Source: Variovorax saccharolyticus (GTDB lineage Bacteria; Pseudomonadota; Gammaproteobacteria; Burkholderiales; Burkholderiaceae_C). From it: a stretch of 64,000 nt of DNA. Below, in pieces: positions 18,313 through 26,495 of the stretch. Each line of letters begins with the position of its first letter. Position 1 is the first letter of the stretch. A program made the translations under genes and the position numbers. The notes below the pieces were generated by a model, which did no database searches, was not told the origin of the DNA, and was given only the letters and a program-made list of their open reading frames with translations. The DNA lies in NCBI RefSeq assembly GCF_030316765.1, contig NZ_JASZYT010000002.1, positions 186,001 to 250,000 on the forward strand. Direction: 5' to 3'.

Positions 18313-18644
18313 GGCGGGGCGATGGGGAATAGTTGACGGACGGGCACCAAGCGCAGGCTCAAATTCCCTGTTTGCATGAAGATACAGGATATTCTTTACA
18401 TAATGAAACGTTTTGTTTTCAGCTCATGCCAAGGACGCCGGGTGTCCAAGGGTGGCGGCGCTCCCTTTCCGGCACCGGCGGCCGCAGCCACGCAAAGCCC
18501 GTGCCGTCGAAATCGCCGGGGAGAGCCAGCGGCGAAACCATCCTCTCGCCGGCCAGTTTGGCCAATCAAAGTGAATCCAATAGTATTATTCGTAACCTGC
18601 CGCACTGCACAAAAACGTGGGCGCACCCACCCTGACTGTCTCCA
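18313..18644. other. 332-base divergent intergenic region
   Basis: No gene is supported here. The part near 18370-18420 is AT-rich for this genome (ATTCTTTACATAATGAAACG), and a second AT patch (AATAGTATTATTCG) lies near 18578-18591, about 60 bases before the SMR start. These are good places for promoters of the two divergent transcripts, but no full -35/-10 pair is certain. Confidence 0.5.
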
Positions 18645-19019
18645 ATGAACCTCGGTACTTTCTCGATCATCCTGTCGGGCGTGGTCCTCAATTCGGTAGC
18701 CCAACTGCTGCTCAAGGCGGGAGCGAAGGCCATCGGCTCGGTGTCGATGACCAGCAGCGCATCGCTGATGTCGGCGGTGATGGGGGCAGCGACGCAACCC
18801 TGGATCGCCTTGGGGCTGTTGTGCTATTTCGTCAGCGCAGGACTGTGGGTCGTCGCGCTCACCCGTGTGGACGTGACCATTGCCTATCCGATGTTGTCGC
18901 TCGGCTACGTCATCGCGGCGGTCTTCGCATGGCAGCTGTTCGGCGAGCAACTCACGGCGATGCGTGTGCTCGGCATCCTGATCATCCTGATCGGCGTGGT
19001 CGTCCTGGCTCGCAGCTGA
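18645..19019 (+). CDS. SMR-family (EmrE/ArnE-like) membrane protein, probable lipid-sugar flippase
   Basis: 124 residues with four predicted helices: N-terminal FSIILSGVVLNSVAQLLLKAGAKA, PWIALGLLCYFVSAGLWVVAL, VDVTIAYPMLSLGYVIAAVFAWQLFG and VLGILIILIGVVVLA. The NSVAQLLLKAG segment and TIAYPMLSLGY are closer to ArnE/ArnF-type undecaprenyl-sugar flippases than to EmrE, which has Glu in helix 1. It lies 43 bases ahead of a HAD-UbiA prenyltransferase, so moving a polyprenyl-phosphate sugar is the preferred role. No second SMR partner is nearby. Confidence 0.72.
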   Translation: MNLGTFSIILSGVVLNSVAQLLLKAGAKAIGSVSMTSSASLMSAVMGAATQPWIALGLLCYFVSAGLWVVALTRVDVTIAYPMLSLGYVIAAVFAWQLFGEQLTAMRVLGILIILIGVVVLARS

Positions 19020-19050
19020 GGCGATCCCGGCTCCGTTGGCAGACATTTTC

Positions 19051-19056
19051 GAGGGA
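19051..19056 (+). promoter_or_regulatory. Shine-Dalgarno that decides the HAD-UbiA start
   Basis: GAGGGA sits six bases before a TTG at 19063. An earlier in-frame TTG at 19036 has no comparable site, so the later start is preferred. Confidence 0.55.
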
Positions 19057-19062
19057 GTTCCA

Positions 19063-20487
19063 TTGGCGTCATCAAGCACACTCTATGTCGACCTGGACGG
19101 GTCGTTGATCGCCACCGACCTGCTGCACGAGTCGCTCTTGAGCCTCGTTCGCGTGGAGCCCCTGGCGTTCCTGCATCTGCCCCGGTGGCTGATGCAGGGC
19201 AAGGCGGCGCTCAAGCGCGAGCTGGCGTCGCGCGCGGAGATCGATGTCACGACGCTTCCCTACCGTCCGGAGGTGCTCAAGTTCGTGCAGGATGCGCGCG
19301 CCGACGGTCGACGCGTCGTGCTGGCCACCGCGAGCGATTCCGGCCTGGCACTCAAGGTGGCGGAGCACCTCGACATCTTCGATGGCGTGCTGGCATCCGA
19401 TGGCGAACACAATCTGGGTGGCGCAAGAAAGCTCGAGGCCATGCAAGTCGACGCTGCAGGCAAGGATTTCAGCTATCTTGGCGATCGTCCGGTCGACCTC
19501 GCAGTCTGGCGCGGTGCGGAAAGCGCAGTGGTCGTCAGCCGCTCCGATGGGCTGGCGCGCCGCGCGGCAAGCGTGACTCGGCTCGATGCACACATCAAGC
19601 CGGCAGCCGTGTCGCTCAAGCGGTATCTCTATGCCCTGCGCGTTCATCAATGGCTCAAGAACGTGCTGGTCTTCCTGCCGCTCATGCCGGTCCTGCATGC
19701 GCTCGACTGGCGCGTCGTCTTCCACGCCGGCGTGGCCTTCTTCGCATTCGGCCTCATGGCTTCGAGCATCTACGTGCTCAACGACCTGCTCGACCTGAGT
19801 TCGGATCGCCGGCACAAGCGCAAGCGGTTCAGGCCTTTCGCCTCCGGCGAGATCTCGGTCCCGACCGGACTGTGGATGTGCGCTGGCCTTTGCTCCGCCT
19901 CCCTGCTGCTATCGCTGCTCCTGCTGCCGCCGATGTTCATGGGAGTCTTGCTGATCTACCTGGTGCTGACGACGACGTATTCGTTCTATCTGAAGCGCCG
20001 GGCCATCGTCGATGTCTTCTCGCTGGCCGGCCTGTACACCGTGCGCGTGGCGGCTGGCGCGGCGGCCACCGGCCTGCCGCTCTCGTTCTGGATCCTGTCG
20101 TTCTCCCTGTTCATTTTTCTCAGCCTGGCGCTGGCCAAGCGCTACGTCGAGCTGTCCGGCACGCCCGCCGAGGTCTATCAGATGACGCAGGACCGCAACT
20201 ATCACCCGGTCGATCTTCCTCTCGTGCTGTGCGCAGGGGTCGCAGCGGGGCAGATGTCGGCCTTGGTGCTGAGCCTCTATCTCAACGATCAGCAGATGCT
20301 CGCGCGCTACAGCAATCCGGCCTTGCTGTGGGTCCTGATCCCCGTGTTCCTGTTCTGGATCATGCGCATCTGGCTCAAGGCCGTTCGAGGCGCGCTGCAC
20401 GACGATCCGGTGGTGTTCGCGGCGCGCGACTGGGTCAGCCGGCTGGCGCTCGTCATCGGCGCGGCCGCATTGTGGGCAGCGGGTTGA
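19063..20487 (+). CDS. HAD-UbiA fusion, decaprenyl-phosphate phosphoribosyltransferase-like (NoeC-type)
   Basis: 474 residues. The N-terminal 190 or so form a HAD phosphatase: DLDGSL with nucleophile Asp10 and Asp12, ATASD as motif II, and YLGDRPVD as the acidic motif. The C-terminal part is a UbiA-type intramembrane prenyltransferase: LRVHQWLKNVLVF, NDLLDLSSDRRHKRKRFRP from Asn240, and YSFYLKRRAIVDVF. The NDxxD/DRxHxxKRxRP pattern is that of Rv3806c-like enzymes that transfer phosphoribose to decaprenyl phosphate; fusions with HAD are known from Azorhizobium NoeC. The HAD part could remove the 5-phosphate. No DprE1/DprE2-like epimerase lies in the window. Confidence 0.78.
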   Translation: MASSSTLYVDLDGSLIATDLLHESLLSLVRVEPLAFLHLPRWLMQGKAALKRELASRAEIDVTTLPYRPEVLKFVQDARADGRRVVLATASDSGLALKVAEHLDIFDGVLASDGEHNLGGARKLEAMQVDAAGKDFSYLGDRPVDLAVWRGAESAVVVSRSDGLARRAASVTRLDAHIKPAAVSLKRYLYALRVHQWLKNVLVFLPLMPVLHALDWRVVFHAGVAFFAFGLMASSIYVLNDLLDLSSDRRHKRKRFRPFASGEISVPTGLWMCAGLCSASLLLSLLLLPPMFMGVLLIYLVLTTTYSFYLKRRAIVDVFSLAGLYTVRVAAGAAATGLPLSFWILSFSLFIFLSLALAKRYVELSGTPAEVYQMTQDRNYHPVDLPLVLCAGVAAGQMSALVLSLYLNDQQMLARYSNPALLWVLIPVFLFWIMRIWLKAVRGALHDDPVVFAARDWVSRLALVIGAAALWAAG

Positions 20488-20498
20488 GAGGGGTCGAC

Positions 20499-20512
20499 TG
20501 CACTTAAGTGCA
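20499..20512. promoter_or_regulatory. Perfect 14-bp palindrome upstream of exported protein gene
   Basis: TGCACTTAAGTGCA is fully self-complementary and lies 62 bases before the next start codon, just after the HAD-UbiA stop. It lacks a T-run, so an operator is likelier than a terminator. No binder is known. Confidence 0.35.
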
Positions 20513-20574
20513 AGTGACATTTGGGCTTCGTGCGCGTAAGGTGGCGCCGCTTTCCTCATCAACGCAGGTCCAAC

Positions 20575-21180
20575 ATGAACACACTCCGTAGACAGGCATT
20601 GCTCGCGGCATGCGCCGCAATCACCCTTTTCGCCGGCACCGCTGCCGCGCAGACGCCGCCCGAGCGCAAGACCATCGAGATCGAGGACGCCCGCGGCCGT
20701 GCCGCCGTGCTTTCGGTCACCGGCGAGATCACCGCGGTCGACGTCGCGAACCGCATCGTGTCGATCAAGGGGCCCAAGGGCAACATCAACGACCTGCGGG
20801 TGGACCCGGCCGTGAGGAACCTCGAGCAGGTCAAGGTCGGCGACCGCGTGCGCCTGAGCTACCGCGTCGGCATCGCGCTGGCGCTGGTCAAGGGCGGCGA
20901 CGGCATTCGGGAGCGGGTCGAGACAGAATCCGCAGCGGTGGCCGCGAAGGGCGCCCGGCCGGGTGGCGTCGCCACCTCGCGCACGACCATCGTCGCCAAC
21001 GTCTTCGCGGTCGACCGCAAGAAGAGCGTCGCCACGCTGCGGGGGCCGAGCGGCCAGCTGGTCGACGTGCATGTGCGCGATCCGCAGGTGCTGCGTGAAG
21101 TCAAGGTGGGCGACCAGGTGGTGGCGAACATCACCGAATCCGTGGCCTTGAGCGTCAGGCCGGCCGCCAAGGCGAAATAG
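20575..21180 (+). CDS. Exported protein of unknown function with duplicated beta module
   Basis: 201 residues with a clear signal peptide (LLAACAAITLFAGTAAA-Q). The mature part has two similar modules: SVTGEITAVDVANRIVSIKGP...LEQVKVGDRVRLSY and TIVANVFAVDRKKSVATLRGP...LREVKVGDQVVANI. Each looks like a small beta-barrel of the OB or DUF5666 type, so an internal duplication is visible. The ATG at 20575 begins the signal peptide; upstream frame extension is not credible. Periplasmic location expected. Confidence 0.65.
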   Translation: MNTLRRQALLAACAAITLFAGTAAAQTPPERKTIEIEDARGRAAVLSVTGEITAVDVANRIVSIKGPKGNINDLRVDPAVRNLEQVKVGDRVRLSYRVGIALALVKGGDGIRERVETESAAVAAKGARPGGVATSRTTIVANVFAVDRKKSVATLRGPSGQLVDVHVRDPQVLREVKVGDQVVANITESVALSVRPAAKAK

Positions 21181-21237
21181 GGCGAGCACCCTCCGGGCGC
21201 GCCGGCTGCGCCTCGGCGGGCAGTCGGCGGCACGCCT

Positions 21238-21260
21238 GCATCGATGACGGATATCGATGC
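21238..21260. promoter_or_regulatory. Inverted repeat upstream of LysR gene
   Basis: GCATCGAT and ATCGATGC are perfect eight-base arms separated by seven bases; a third GCATCGAT copy lies at 21274-21281. This is compatible with autoregulation by the LysR protein starting at 21300. Confidence 0.4.
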
Positions 21261-21299
21261 ATCGTTGACCCGAGCATCGATCCTTGAGATGCTCGCTCG

Positions 21300-22205
21300 G
21301 TGATCAGCGAACTCAAGACCTTCATCGCCGTGTGCCGGCACGGCACCTTCGCGGCCGCGGGCGAGCACATCGGCCTCACGCAGTCGGCGGTCAGCAGCCA
21401 GATCAGGCGGCTCGAGGAATCGCTTGGCTTCGCGCTCTTCGACCGCACCGGGCGCTCCGCCACTCTCAACGCCGCGGGCCAGACCACGCTGGCCCGGGCG
21501 GAGGAGATCTGCGCCCTCTACGCCAGGCTCGGCGACCCGCCCAGCGACCACTCCACCCGCGGACTGCTGCGCGTCGGGGCCATCGCGTCGGCGCAGCCGA
21601 CCCTTCTCGCACGCGCGCTCGAAGGATTCCGCAAGGCGCTGCCGCTGGTTCGGGTCCATGTGTCGCCCGGCGTGTCGATGCGCCTGATGGACGAGCTCGA
21701 TGCCGGCCAGATCGATGCCGCGCTGATCATCCGGCCGCCGTTCGGCACGCTGCCCGACATGAGCTGGCAGCCCCTGGTGCAAGAGCCCTATGTGCTCATC
21801 GCGCCGAAGGGCTTGCCCGGCAGGGATTGGCGGCAGCTCATCGAGGCGCAGCCCTTCCTGCGCTATGACCGGGCGTCCTTCGGCGGCCGGATGGTCGAAG
21901 CGTTTCTGCGCCGCGAAGGCCTGTCGGTCGACGATGCGATCGAGGTCGACGAAATCGCGGGGCTGATCCATCTGGCGGCGAAAGGCCTTGGCGTCGCTCT
22001 GGTGCCGCTGGTCGAGGCGCATCTGCCGCTGCCCGCCGGCGTGCGCGCGGTGTCGCTGGGCGCATCGACTTTCCATCGCGAGATCGGCCTGCTCCAGCGC
22101 AAGTCGCGGTCGAGCCCGCCGATCGTCGTGCAATTCGCCCGCAGCCTGCGCGAGGCCGCCGCGGTCAGACGGCGAACAACGCGTCCAGGTTCGCGAACGA
22201 CTTGA
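21300..22205 (+). CDS. LysR-family transcriptional regulator
   Basis: 301 residues, GTG start. The winged helix-turn-helix covers residues 1-60 ([39 protein letters not shown]). The effector domain shows [14 protein letters not shown] and [19 protein letters not shown]. The 3' end overlaps the convergent VOC gene by 41 bases. There is no divergent target next to it, so its regulon cannot be inferred from position; the VOC or flavin reductase genes are candidates. Confidence 0.85.
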   Translation: MISELKTFIAVCRHGTFAAAGEHIGLTQSAVSSQIRRLEESLGFALFDRTGRSATLNAAGQTTLARAEEICALYARLGDPPSDHSTRGLLRVGAIASAQPTLLARALEGFRKALPLVRVHVSPGVSMRLMDELDAGQIDAALIIRPPFGTLPDMSWQPLVQEPYVLIAPKGLPGRDWRQLIEAQPFLRYDRASFGGRMVEAFLRREGLSVDDAIEVDEIAGLIHLAAKGLGVALVPLVEAHLPLPAGVRAVSLGASTFHREIGLLQRKSRSSPPIVVQFARSLREAAAVRRRTTRPGSRTT

Positions 22206-22605
22206 ATTCGAGCGCGTTGCCCGAAGGATCGAGGAAGAACATGGTCGCCTGCTCGCCCGGCTCGCCCTTGAAGCGGATGTAGGGCTCGATGACGAAGTCG
22301 GTCTTGCGCGCGATCAGCTTGTCGGCCAGGGCCTGCCACTGGTCCATCGGCAGCACGGCGCCGAAATGGCGCACCGGCACGTCGTGGCCATCGACGGGGC
22401 TGTGCTGCCGGTGGCCGCATTCGTCGGGGGCCAGGTGCGCCACGATCTGGTGGCCGTAGAAATTGAAGTCGACCCATTCGGGCGCGCTGCGGCCTTCCGG
22501 GCAGCCGAGCAATTCGCCATAGAAGGCGCGGGCCTCGGCAATGTCGCGCACGGGAAAGGCCAGGTGGAAGGGGATCGGCGTGGGGGTCGTGGTCATGGAT
22601 GTCAT
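22165..22605 (-). CDS. VOC-superfamily (glyoxalase/dioxygenase-like) protein
   Basis: 146 residues. The fold signature is a paired beta-alpha-beta unit: [22 protein letters not shown], with His14 as a likely metal ligand, [15 protein letters not shown], and the closing [15 protein letters not shown] with the glutamate ligand. Metal-dependent chemistry is likely, but the substrate is unknown. Two ATGs three codons apart can serve as start. It overlaps the LysR gene tail to tail. Confidence 0.8.
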   Translation of the reverse strand: MTSMTTTPTPIPFHLAFPVRDIAEARAFYGELLGCPEGRSAPEWVDFNFYGHQIVAHLAPDECGHRQHSPVDGHDVPVRHFGAVLPMDQWQALADKLIARKTDFVIEPYIRFKGEPGEQATMFFLDPSGNALEFKSFANLDALFAV

Positions 22606-22752
22606 TGCGGCGCGGTGTGAACGATGCCACGACTCTAAGCAGCGACGCTCATGATCGAAAGCGATATGTTTTCGTGCTCAGCAACACGATTCCCGATGAA
22701 TCGACCGGGTCGCAGAGCGCGGACAATGGCGGCTGCCTCACGAGATTGCACG

Positions 22753-23328
22753 ATGAACCACTACCTGCCGGTCGCCCTCGAGCATGCGAGCCGCCTCGTC
22801 AACCACGGGCCGACCGTGTGGGTGACGAGTGCCGACGGCGCCCGCCGCAACGTCATGGCGGCCGCCTGGTCGATGCCGGTGGAGTTCACGCCGCCGCGCA
22901 TCGCGGTGGTGATCGACAAGAACACCCACACACGCGAACTCGTGATGGCCAGCGGCGCCTTCGCCATCTGCCTGCCGGGCGCGACGCTCGTCGACCTGAC
23001 CTACGCCATCGGCAACACGAGCGGCCGCACGCTCGACAAGTTCGCGCACTACGGCATCGAGGCAGGCCGCGGCCCGGTGCTGGGCATGCCTGTTCCGCAG
23101 GCGGGCTGCGCCGCCTGGCTCGAATGCCGCCTGATCCGGGAGCCGCATGCCGAGGACGCCTACGACACCTGCTTCGGCGAGGTGGTGGCCGCGGCGGCGG
23201 ATGCGCGCATCTTTGCCGGCGGGCACTGGCGCTTCAGCGAGCACAACGCCGATCTGCAGACCATCCATCACCTGGGCGGCGGCAACTTCGTGCGCGCCGG
23301 CGGTGTTCTGAAGGCCCGGACGGCGTAG
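22753..23328 (+). CDS. Flavin reductase-like FMN-binding protein
   Basis: 191 residues. The segment VTSADGARRNVMAAAWSMPVEFTPPRIAVVIDKNTHTRELVMASGAFAI is the split-barrel FMN-binding core of the flavin reductase family (DIM6/NTAB). The protein may serve a monooxygenase or act as a free flavin reductase; no oxygenase component is adjacent. It is followed at 14 bases by a convergent hydrolase gene. Confidence 0.8.
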   Translation: MNHYLPVALEHASRLVNHGPTVWVTSADGARRNVMAAAWSMPVEFTPPRIAVVIDKNTHTRELVMASGAFAICLPGATLVDLTYAIGNTSGRTLDKFAHYGIEAGRGPVLGMPVPQAGCAAWLECRLIREPHAEDAYDTCFGEVVAAAADARIFAGGHWRFSEHNADLQTIHHLGGGNFVRAGGVLKARTA

Positions 23329-23342
23329 CCGCGCCGCAGCCC

Positions 23343-24185
23343 TCAGGCGCGTGAATCGCGCAGCGGCTCCGGGAGCACGGCCGTCAGCGCGAAGTCGACC
23401 AGGTGAAGCCAGGTCGCTTCGAGGCCCATGATGCTGCGGTGGTCGGAGCCGGGGACGGTCTGCACCGAGATCGGCGTCGGCCAGGCGGCGATGAGCTTCT
23501 GCGAGCGCTCCGGAAGCACGACATCGTCCTGCTCGGCCAGCAGGACCTGGGTTTTCGCCGCCACCTCCTTGCTGTGGGCCAGGGAGTTGAACTGATGGCG
23601 CAGCAACAGTGACAGCGGCACCAGCGGGAAGCGCTTCTTCGCGACTTCCAGCATCGAGTCGTACGGCGTCACCAGCTGCAGGCTGGCGAAATCCTGCCGT
23701 GCCACGAGCTGTATCGCCACGCCCGTCCCCAGGCTTCGGCCGACCACATGCAGGCGTGCATGCGGCAAGGCCCGGCGCAGGTGGTTGGCGAACTGGCAGG
23801 CGTCGGTGACGGAGGCGATCTCGGAGGGATGGCCTTCCGAGTCCGCCACGCCCCGGTAGTTGAGCGCAGCGAATCCGAACCCCTCCGGCAGCCAGTGCAG
23901 CGCCTGCGCCGTGGCGCGGACGTCCTCGCCCCGGCCGGCGAAATAGATGAAGAGGTCCTGCAGCGCGTCCTCGCCCTGGGGGTGGTAGACGTAGCCGCGG
24001 ACCATCCCGCCGGGCACGGTGTGGGAGTACGTGGAGAAGTCGTCGGACAGGTGGACCACGGGATGCTTGCGGGCGTCGAACAGGATGTGTCCCTGGCGCA
24101 GCGCCAGCAGTGACCAGTAGGCCGCGATGCTGCCGAGCGCGGCGGCCGAAGCGGAAAGGGCGACGCGAAACACTTTGGATGACAA
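23343..24185 (-). CDS. Alpha/beta hydrolase with N-terminal membrane anchor
   Basis: 280 residues. A hydrophobic segment at residues 7-27 may be a signal anchor. The nucleophile elbow is GRSLGTG (Ser near 151), with LLAEQDDVVLPE and GSDHRSIMG supplying the acid and histidine. The fold resembles ABHD13/BEM46-type hydrolases. The TTG start is supported by GGAG six bases upstream. Substrate unknown. Confidence 0.75.
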   Translation of the reverse strand: MSSKVFRVALSASAAALGSIAAYWSLLALRQGHILFDARKHPVVHLSDDFSTYSHTVPGGMVRGYVYHPQGEDALQDLFIYFAGRGEDVRATAQALHWLPEGFGFAALNYRGVADSEGHPSEIASVTDACQFANHLRRALPHARLHVVGRSLGTGVAIQLVARQDFASLQLVTPYDSMLEVAKKRFPLVPLSLLLRHQFNSLAHSKEVAAKTQVLLAEQDDVVLPERSQKLIAAWPTPISVQTVPGSDHRSIMGLEATWLHLVDFALTAVLPEPLRDSRA

Positions 24186-24361
24186 GGGGAGCTCCGGGGG
24201 GTGGTCGTCGCTCGATGGTAGTCAAGTCGCGAGGCGCCCGATGCCACCGGCCCCCGAGGCGGCGAGCTCCTCCATCGGGGTGAGCCGGGCGCTGGGGCGG
24301 CCTGGAAATCCGGCATCGCCTGCCCTAGGCTTCAGGCATCGGTCACTCCCGGGAGGCAGTC

Positions 24362-24736
24362 ATGAGACACACCGGCCAGCCGTGGTCCGGCGCATTCAGG
24401 GCGTTCGCATCGCTCGCGGTGTGCACGCTCGCGACGACCTCGTCCTTCGCGCTCGAAGGCAGCTTCAACCACCCCACCTACAAGAAACTCGCGCGTCTCG
24501 ACCAGTGCTACGTCTGGGGCCGGTACTGCGGCAAGATGGCCGCCGACACCTACTGTCGTGCGCAAGGCTACGAGCGCTCGCTGCGCTTCGACACCGAGCC
24601 GGCGCGCCCGACGCGGCTGGCCTCCGATGGCCGGGTCTGCGATGCCGACTTCTGCGTCGGCTTCAAGAGGATCACCTGCTACACATCGGCGGAGCAGCGG
24701 GGCAAGGGCGGCAATTGGCCGCAGCGCATCGACTGA
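24362..24736 (+). CDS. Small secreted cysteine-rich protein, unknown
   Basis: 124 residues. A signal peptide is followed by a compact domain with six cysteines after cleavage (DQCYVWGRYCGK, DTYCRAQGY, RVCDADFCVGF, ITCYTS), which suggests three disulfides in the periplasm or outside the cell. The GGGAGG ribosome-binding site upstream supports the ATG. I do not recognise the family. It converges on a lipase gene. Confidence 0.6.
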   Translation: MRHTGQPWSGAFRAFASLAVCTLATTSSFALEGSFNHPTYKKLARLDQCYVWGRYCGKMAADTYCRAQGYERSLRFDTEPARPTRLASDGRVCDADFCVGFKRITCYTSAEQRGKGGNWPQRID

Positions 24737-24758
24737 AGGGCCTGCAGCGGGCGCCAGC

Positions 24759-25625
24759 TCAGATGAAGGCGCGCAGGTAGTTGACCGGCGAATGGTCCGC
24801 CAGCGACCGCAGCGGCAGGTCGCCCGGCTCGGCGACGAGTCGCGCGGCGTATCCGGCCTGTCCGGCGATGCGGTCCCTGAGCACGAAGGGGGTGTCCGGG
24901 TTCTCGTGCCGCAGGCCGTCCCGGTCGATGTAGAGCAGATGGCCGACGTGGTGGTACGGCGTGATGCGTGGCGGCAGGGTCGGCACGATGTCGGCGCAGT
25001 TCACGATGCGGGTCATCGCCTGTGCCGGCAGCGATCCGACGAAGTCCATGTCGCCCACGCGCGGCGAACCGATCGTGATGACGTGCGTGGGTTCGACCAG
25101 GGCGGCGAAGATCGTCGCCATGGCGGCGCCCAGGCTGTGGCCGCACAGCAGCAGCCGCCTCCGATGCGAAGCGCCGTTGGCCAGCCACTTCAGCACTTGC
25201 GTCTCCAGCGACTCGGCCGCGCGGCAGAATCCCGCATGCACTTGGCCGCCGGCCCAGGGCGCCGGCACGGACGCCAGGTCCGCCATGACGCTCTTCGGTT
25301 CGTCGGGCTGGGCGCCGCGGAAGGCGAGCATCGCCAGCCCGTCGCCGGGACGCAGCGATGCGTACGCATAGGCGCCCGTGGCGAGGTCGAAAAAAGTGGC
25401 AGGCGCGCCAAAGCCCGCCAGCTGCAGTGCCTCCCCCAGCCGGCGTGATTCGCCCGCATCGGATTCGGCGCGCAGGTAGGCCAGCCGCGCCGCCTCGACC
25501 GCGAGCCCCGAGAGCGTGAGCGTCGTGCCCTCTCCGAATACCGTCGGCCGCCTCTCCGGATGATTCAGTGCGTCGCGGGATGCGTCGTATTCGATGGATA
25601 CCTGCGCATCGGCCCCGCTGCTCAT
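24759..25625 (-). CDS. Class 3 lipase (Lipase_3 fold)
   Basis: 288 residues with no signal peptide. The elbow LLLCGHSLGAAMATIFAAL carries the nucleophile Ser; ITIGSPRVGD and NCADIVPTLPP follow and supply the acid; the terminal DHSPVNYLRAF supplies the histidine. This order is diagnostic of the fungal-type class 3 lipases found in bacteria. Absence of a secretion signal suggests cytoplasmic action or a non-classical export route. Confidence 0.85.
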   Translation of the reverse strand: MSSGADAQVSIEYDASRDALNHPERRPTVFGEGTTLTLSGLAVEAARLAYLRAESDAGESRRLGEALQLAGFGAPATFFDLATGAYAYASLRPGDGLAMLAFRGAQPDEPKSVMADLASVPAPWAGGQVHAGFCRAAESLETQVLKWLANGASHRRRLLLCGHSLGAAMATIFAALVEPTHVITIGSPRVGDMDFVGSLPAQAMTRIVNCADIVPTLPPRITPYHHVGHLLYIDRDGLRHENPDTPFVLRDRIAGQAGYAARLVAEPGDLPLRSLADHSPVNYLRAFI

Positions 25626-25709
25626 CGCTTCCCCTCTGTTGTGCTGAGGGCATTGTGGTCTGGCTCGATGGCGGACCGCCTCATCAATGGGGGGGAGGTC
25701 CGGGGCGCT

Positions 25710-26042
25710 TCACGGCGGCGGCTGCACCAGCACCCATTGCGCGAGCAGCTTCGCCTGTGCTTCGCTCAGCTGCGACTGCCGCGGCATGATGACGCGGCCC
25801 CAGGTGCCGACGCTGCCGTCGCGGATCCGGCCGGCGAGCCGGCCCGGCGCCGTGGGGTCGTCGCGATAGCGTTCCGCCACTTGCGCGAAGCCCGGGCCGA
25901 CCTGCTTGTGGACCATGCCGTGGCAGGCCATGCAGCCGTTCTTGCGCGCCAGGGCCTGCACCAGCACCGGGTCCTGGGCCGAAGCCGGGCCGGAGAGCAG
26001 CAGCAGTAGCCCGGCCAGGATCTGGACTGTCGTCAAGCGCAT
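25710..26042 (-). CDS. Small periplasmic cytochrome c (c551/c552-like)
   Basis: 110 residues. A signal peptide (ILAGLLLLLSGPASA-Q) precedes a short class I cytochrome: GCMACH haem-binding motif near residue 37, KQVGPGFAQVAERYRD, and the distal Met in VIMPRQSQLSEAQ. The start at 26042 gives the signal peptide; the frame remains open further upstream but without meaningful sequence. Likely a soluble periplasmic electron carrier. Confidence 0.85.
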   Translation of the reverse strand: MRLTTVQILAGLLLLLSGPASAQDPVLVQALARKNGCMACHGMVHKQVGPGFAQVAERYRDDPTAPGRLAGRIRDGSVGTWGRVIMPRQSQLSEAQAKLLAQWVLVQPPP

Positions 26043-26126
26043 CGGCCTGGATTCTGCGCCATCGCGACCCTGGAAACAGGGTGAACACGCCCTTAAGATG
26101 ATCGGCCCGCCCAAGGAGCACCAGAC

Positions 26127-26495
26127 ATGCATCGACTCAAGGCTTTGGCAGCGATCGGATTCCTCTTCATGGGACAGGCCGCGATGGCGCAGGCGCCCGC
26201 CGTGGCGGACGATGCCTCGACGCTCTCGTGCGCCGACTTCAACGCCGCGGCATCCCAGGTGCTGCCGGGCGCGAACGCCTCGGAGGCGCGGCGGCGGCGG
26301 GCCATCGAGGCGCAGGACTACCTCGGCAACGGCATGGTGTGGCTGCACGGCTACCTCACCGGCCGCAACGGGCCCGCGATCGGCAAGCTGACGCGCGAAT
26401 GGATCAGCACCCAGGTCGCCCGGCTCGGCAAGGAATGCGCCGCCGCCGCCGATCCGGCAGCCACGCGCATCGTCGACCTGGTGCAAAAGCCATGA
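26127..26495 (+). CDS. Small periplasmic protein, possibly HdeA/HdeB-like
   Basis: 122 residues with a signal peptide ending AMA-Q. The mature protein is about 100 residues, largely helical, with two cysteines (LSCADF and GKECAA), the size and disulfide arrangement of HdeA/HdeB acid-stress chaperones. The similarity is by layout, not by a strong motif, so the label is tentative. The AAGGA site upstream supports the ATG. Its stop overlaps the next start (ATGA). Confidence 0.5.
   Translation: MHRLKALAAIGFLFMGQAAMAQAPAVADDASTLSCADFNAAASQVLPGANASEARRRRAIEAQDYLGNGMVWLHGYLTGRNGPAIGKLTREWISTQVARLGKECAAAADPAATRIVDLVQKP

Noticed and set aside
18376..18648. Possible 90-residue gene in the gap before the SMR gene.
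   Set aside because: No ribosome-binding site of quality, Arg/Pro-rich sequence, and it would run into the SMR start; promoter region is a better explanation.
15604..21180. Search for a repeat of the tRNA 3' end that would mark an integrated island.
   Set aside because: No second copy of the T-arm/acceptor sequence (CCTGGCGGCGGGACCA) was seen to 21.2 kb and no integrase gene is present in the window.
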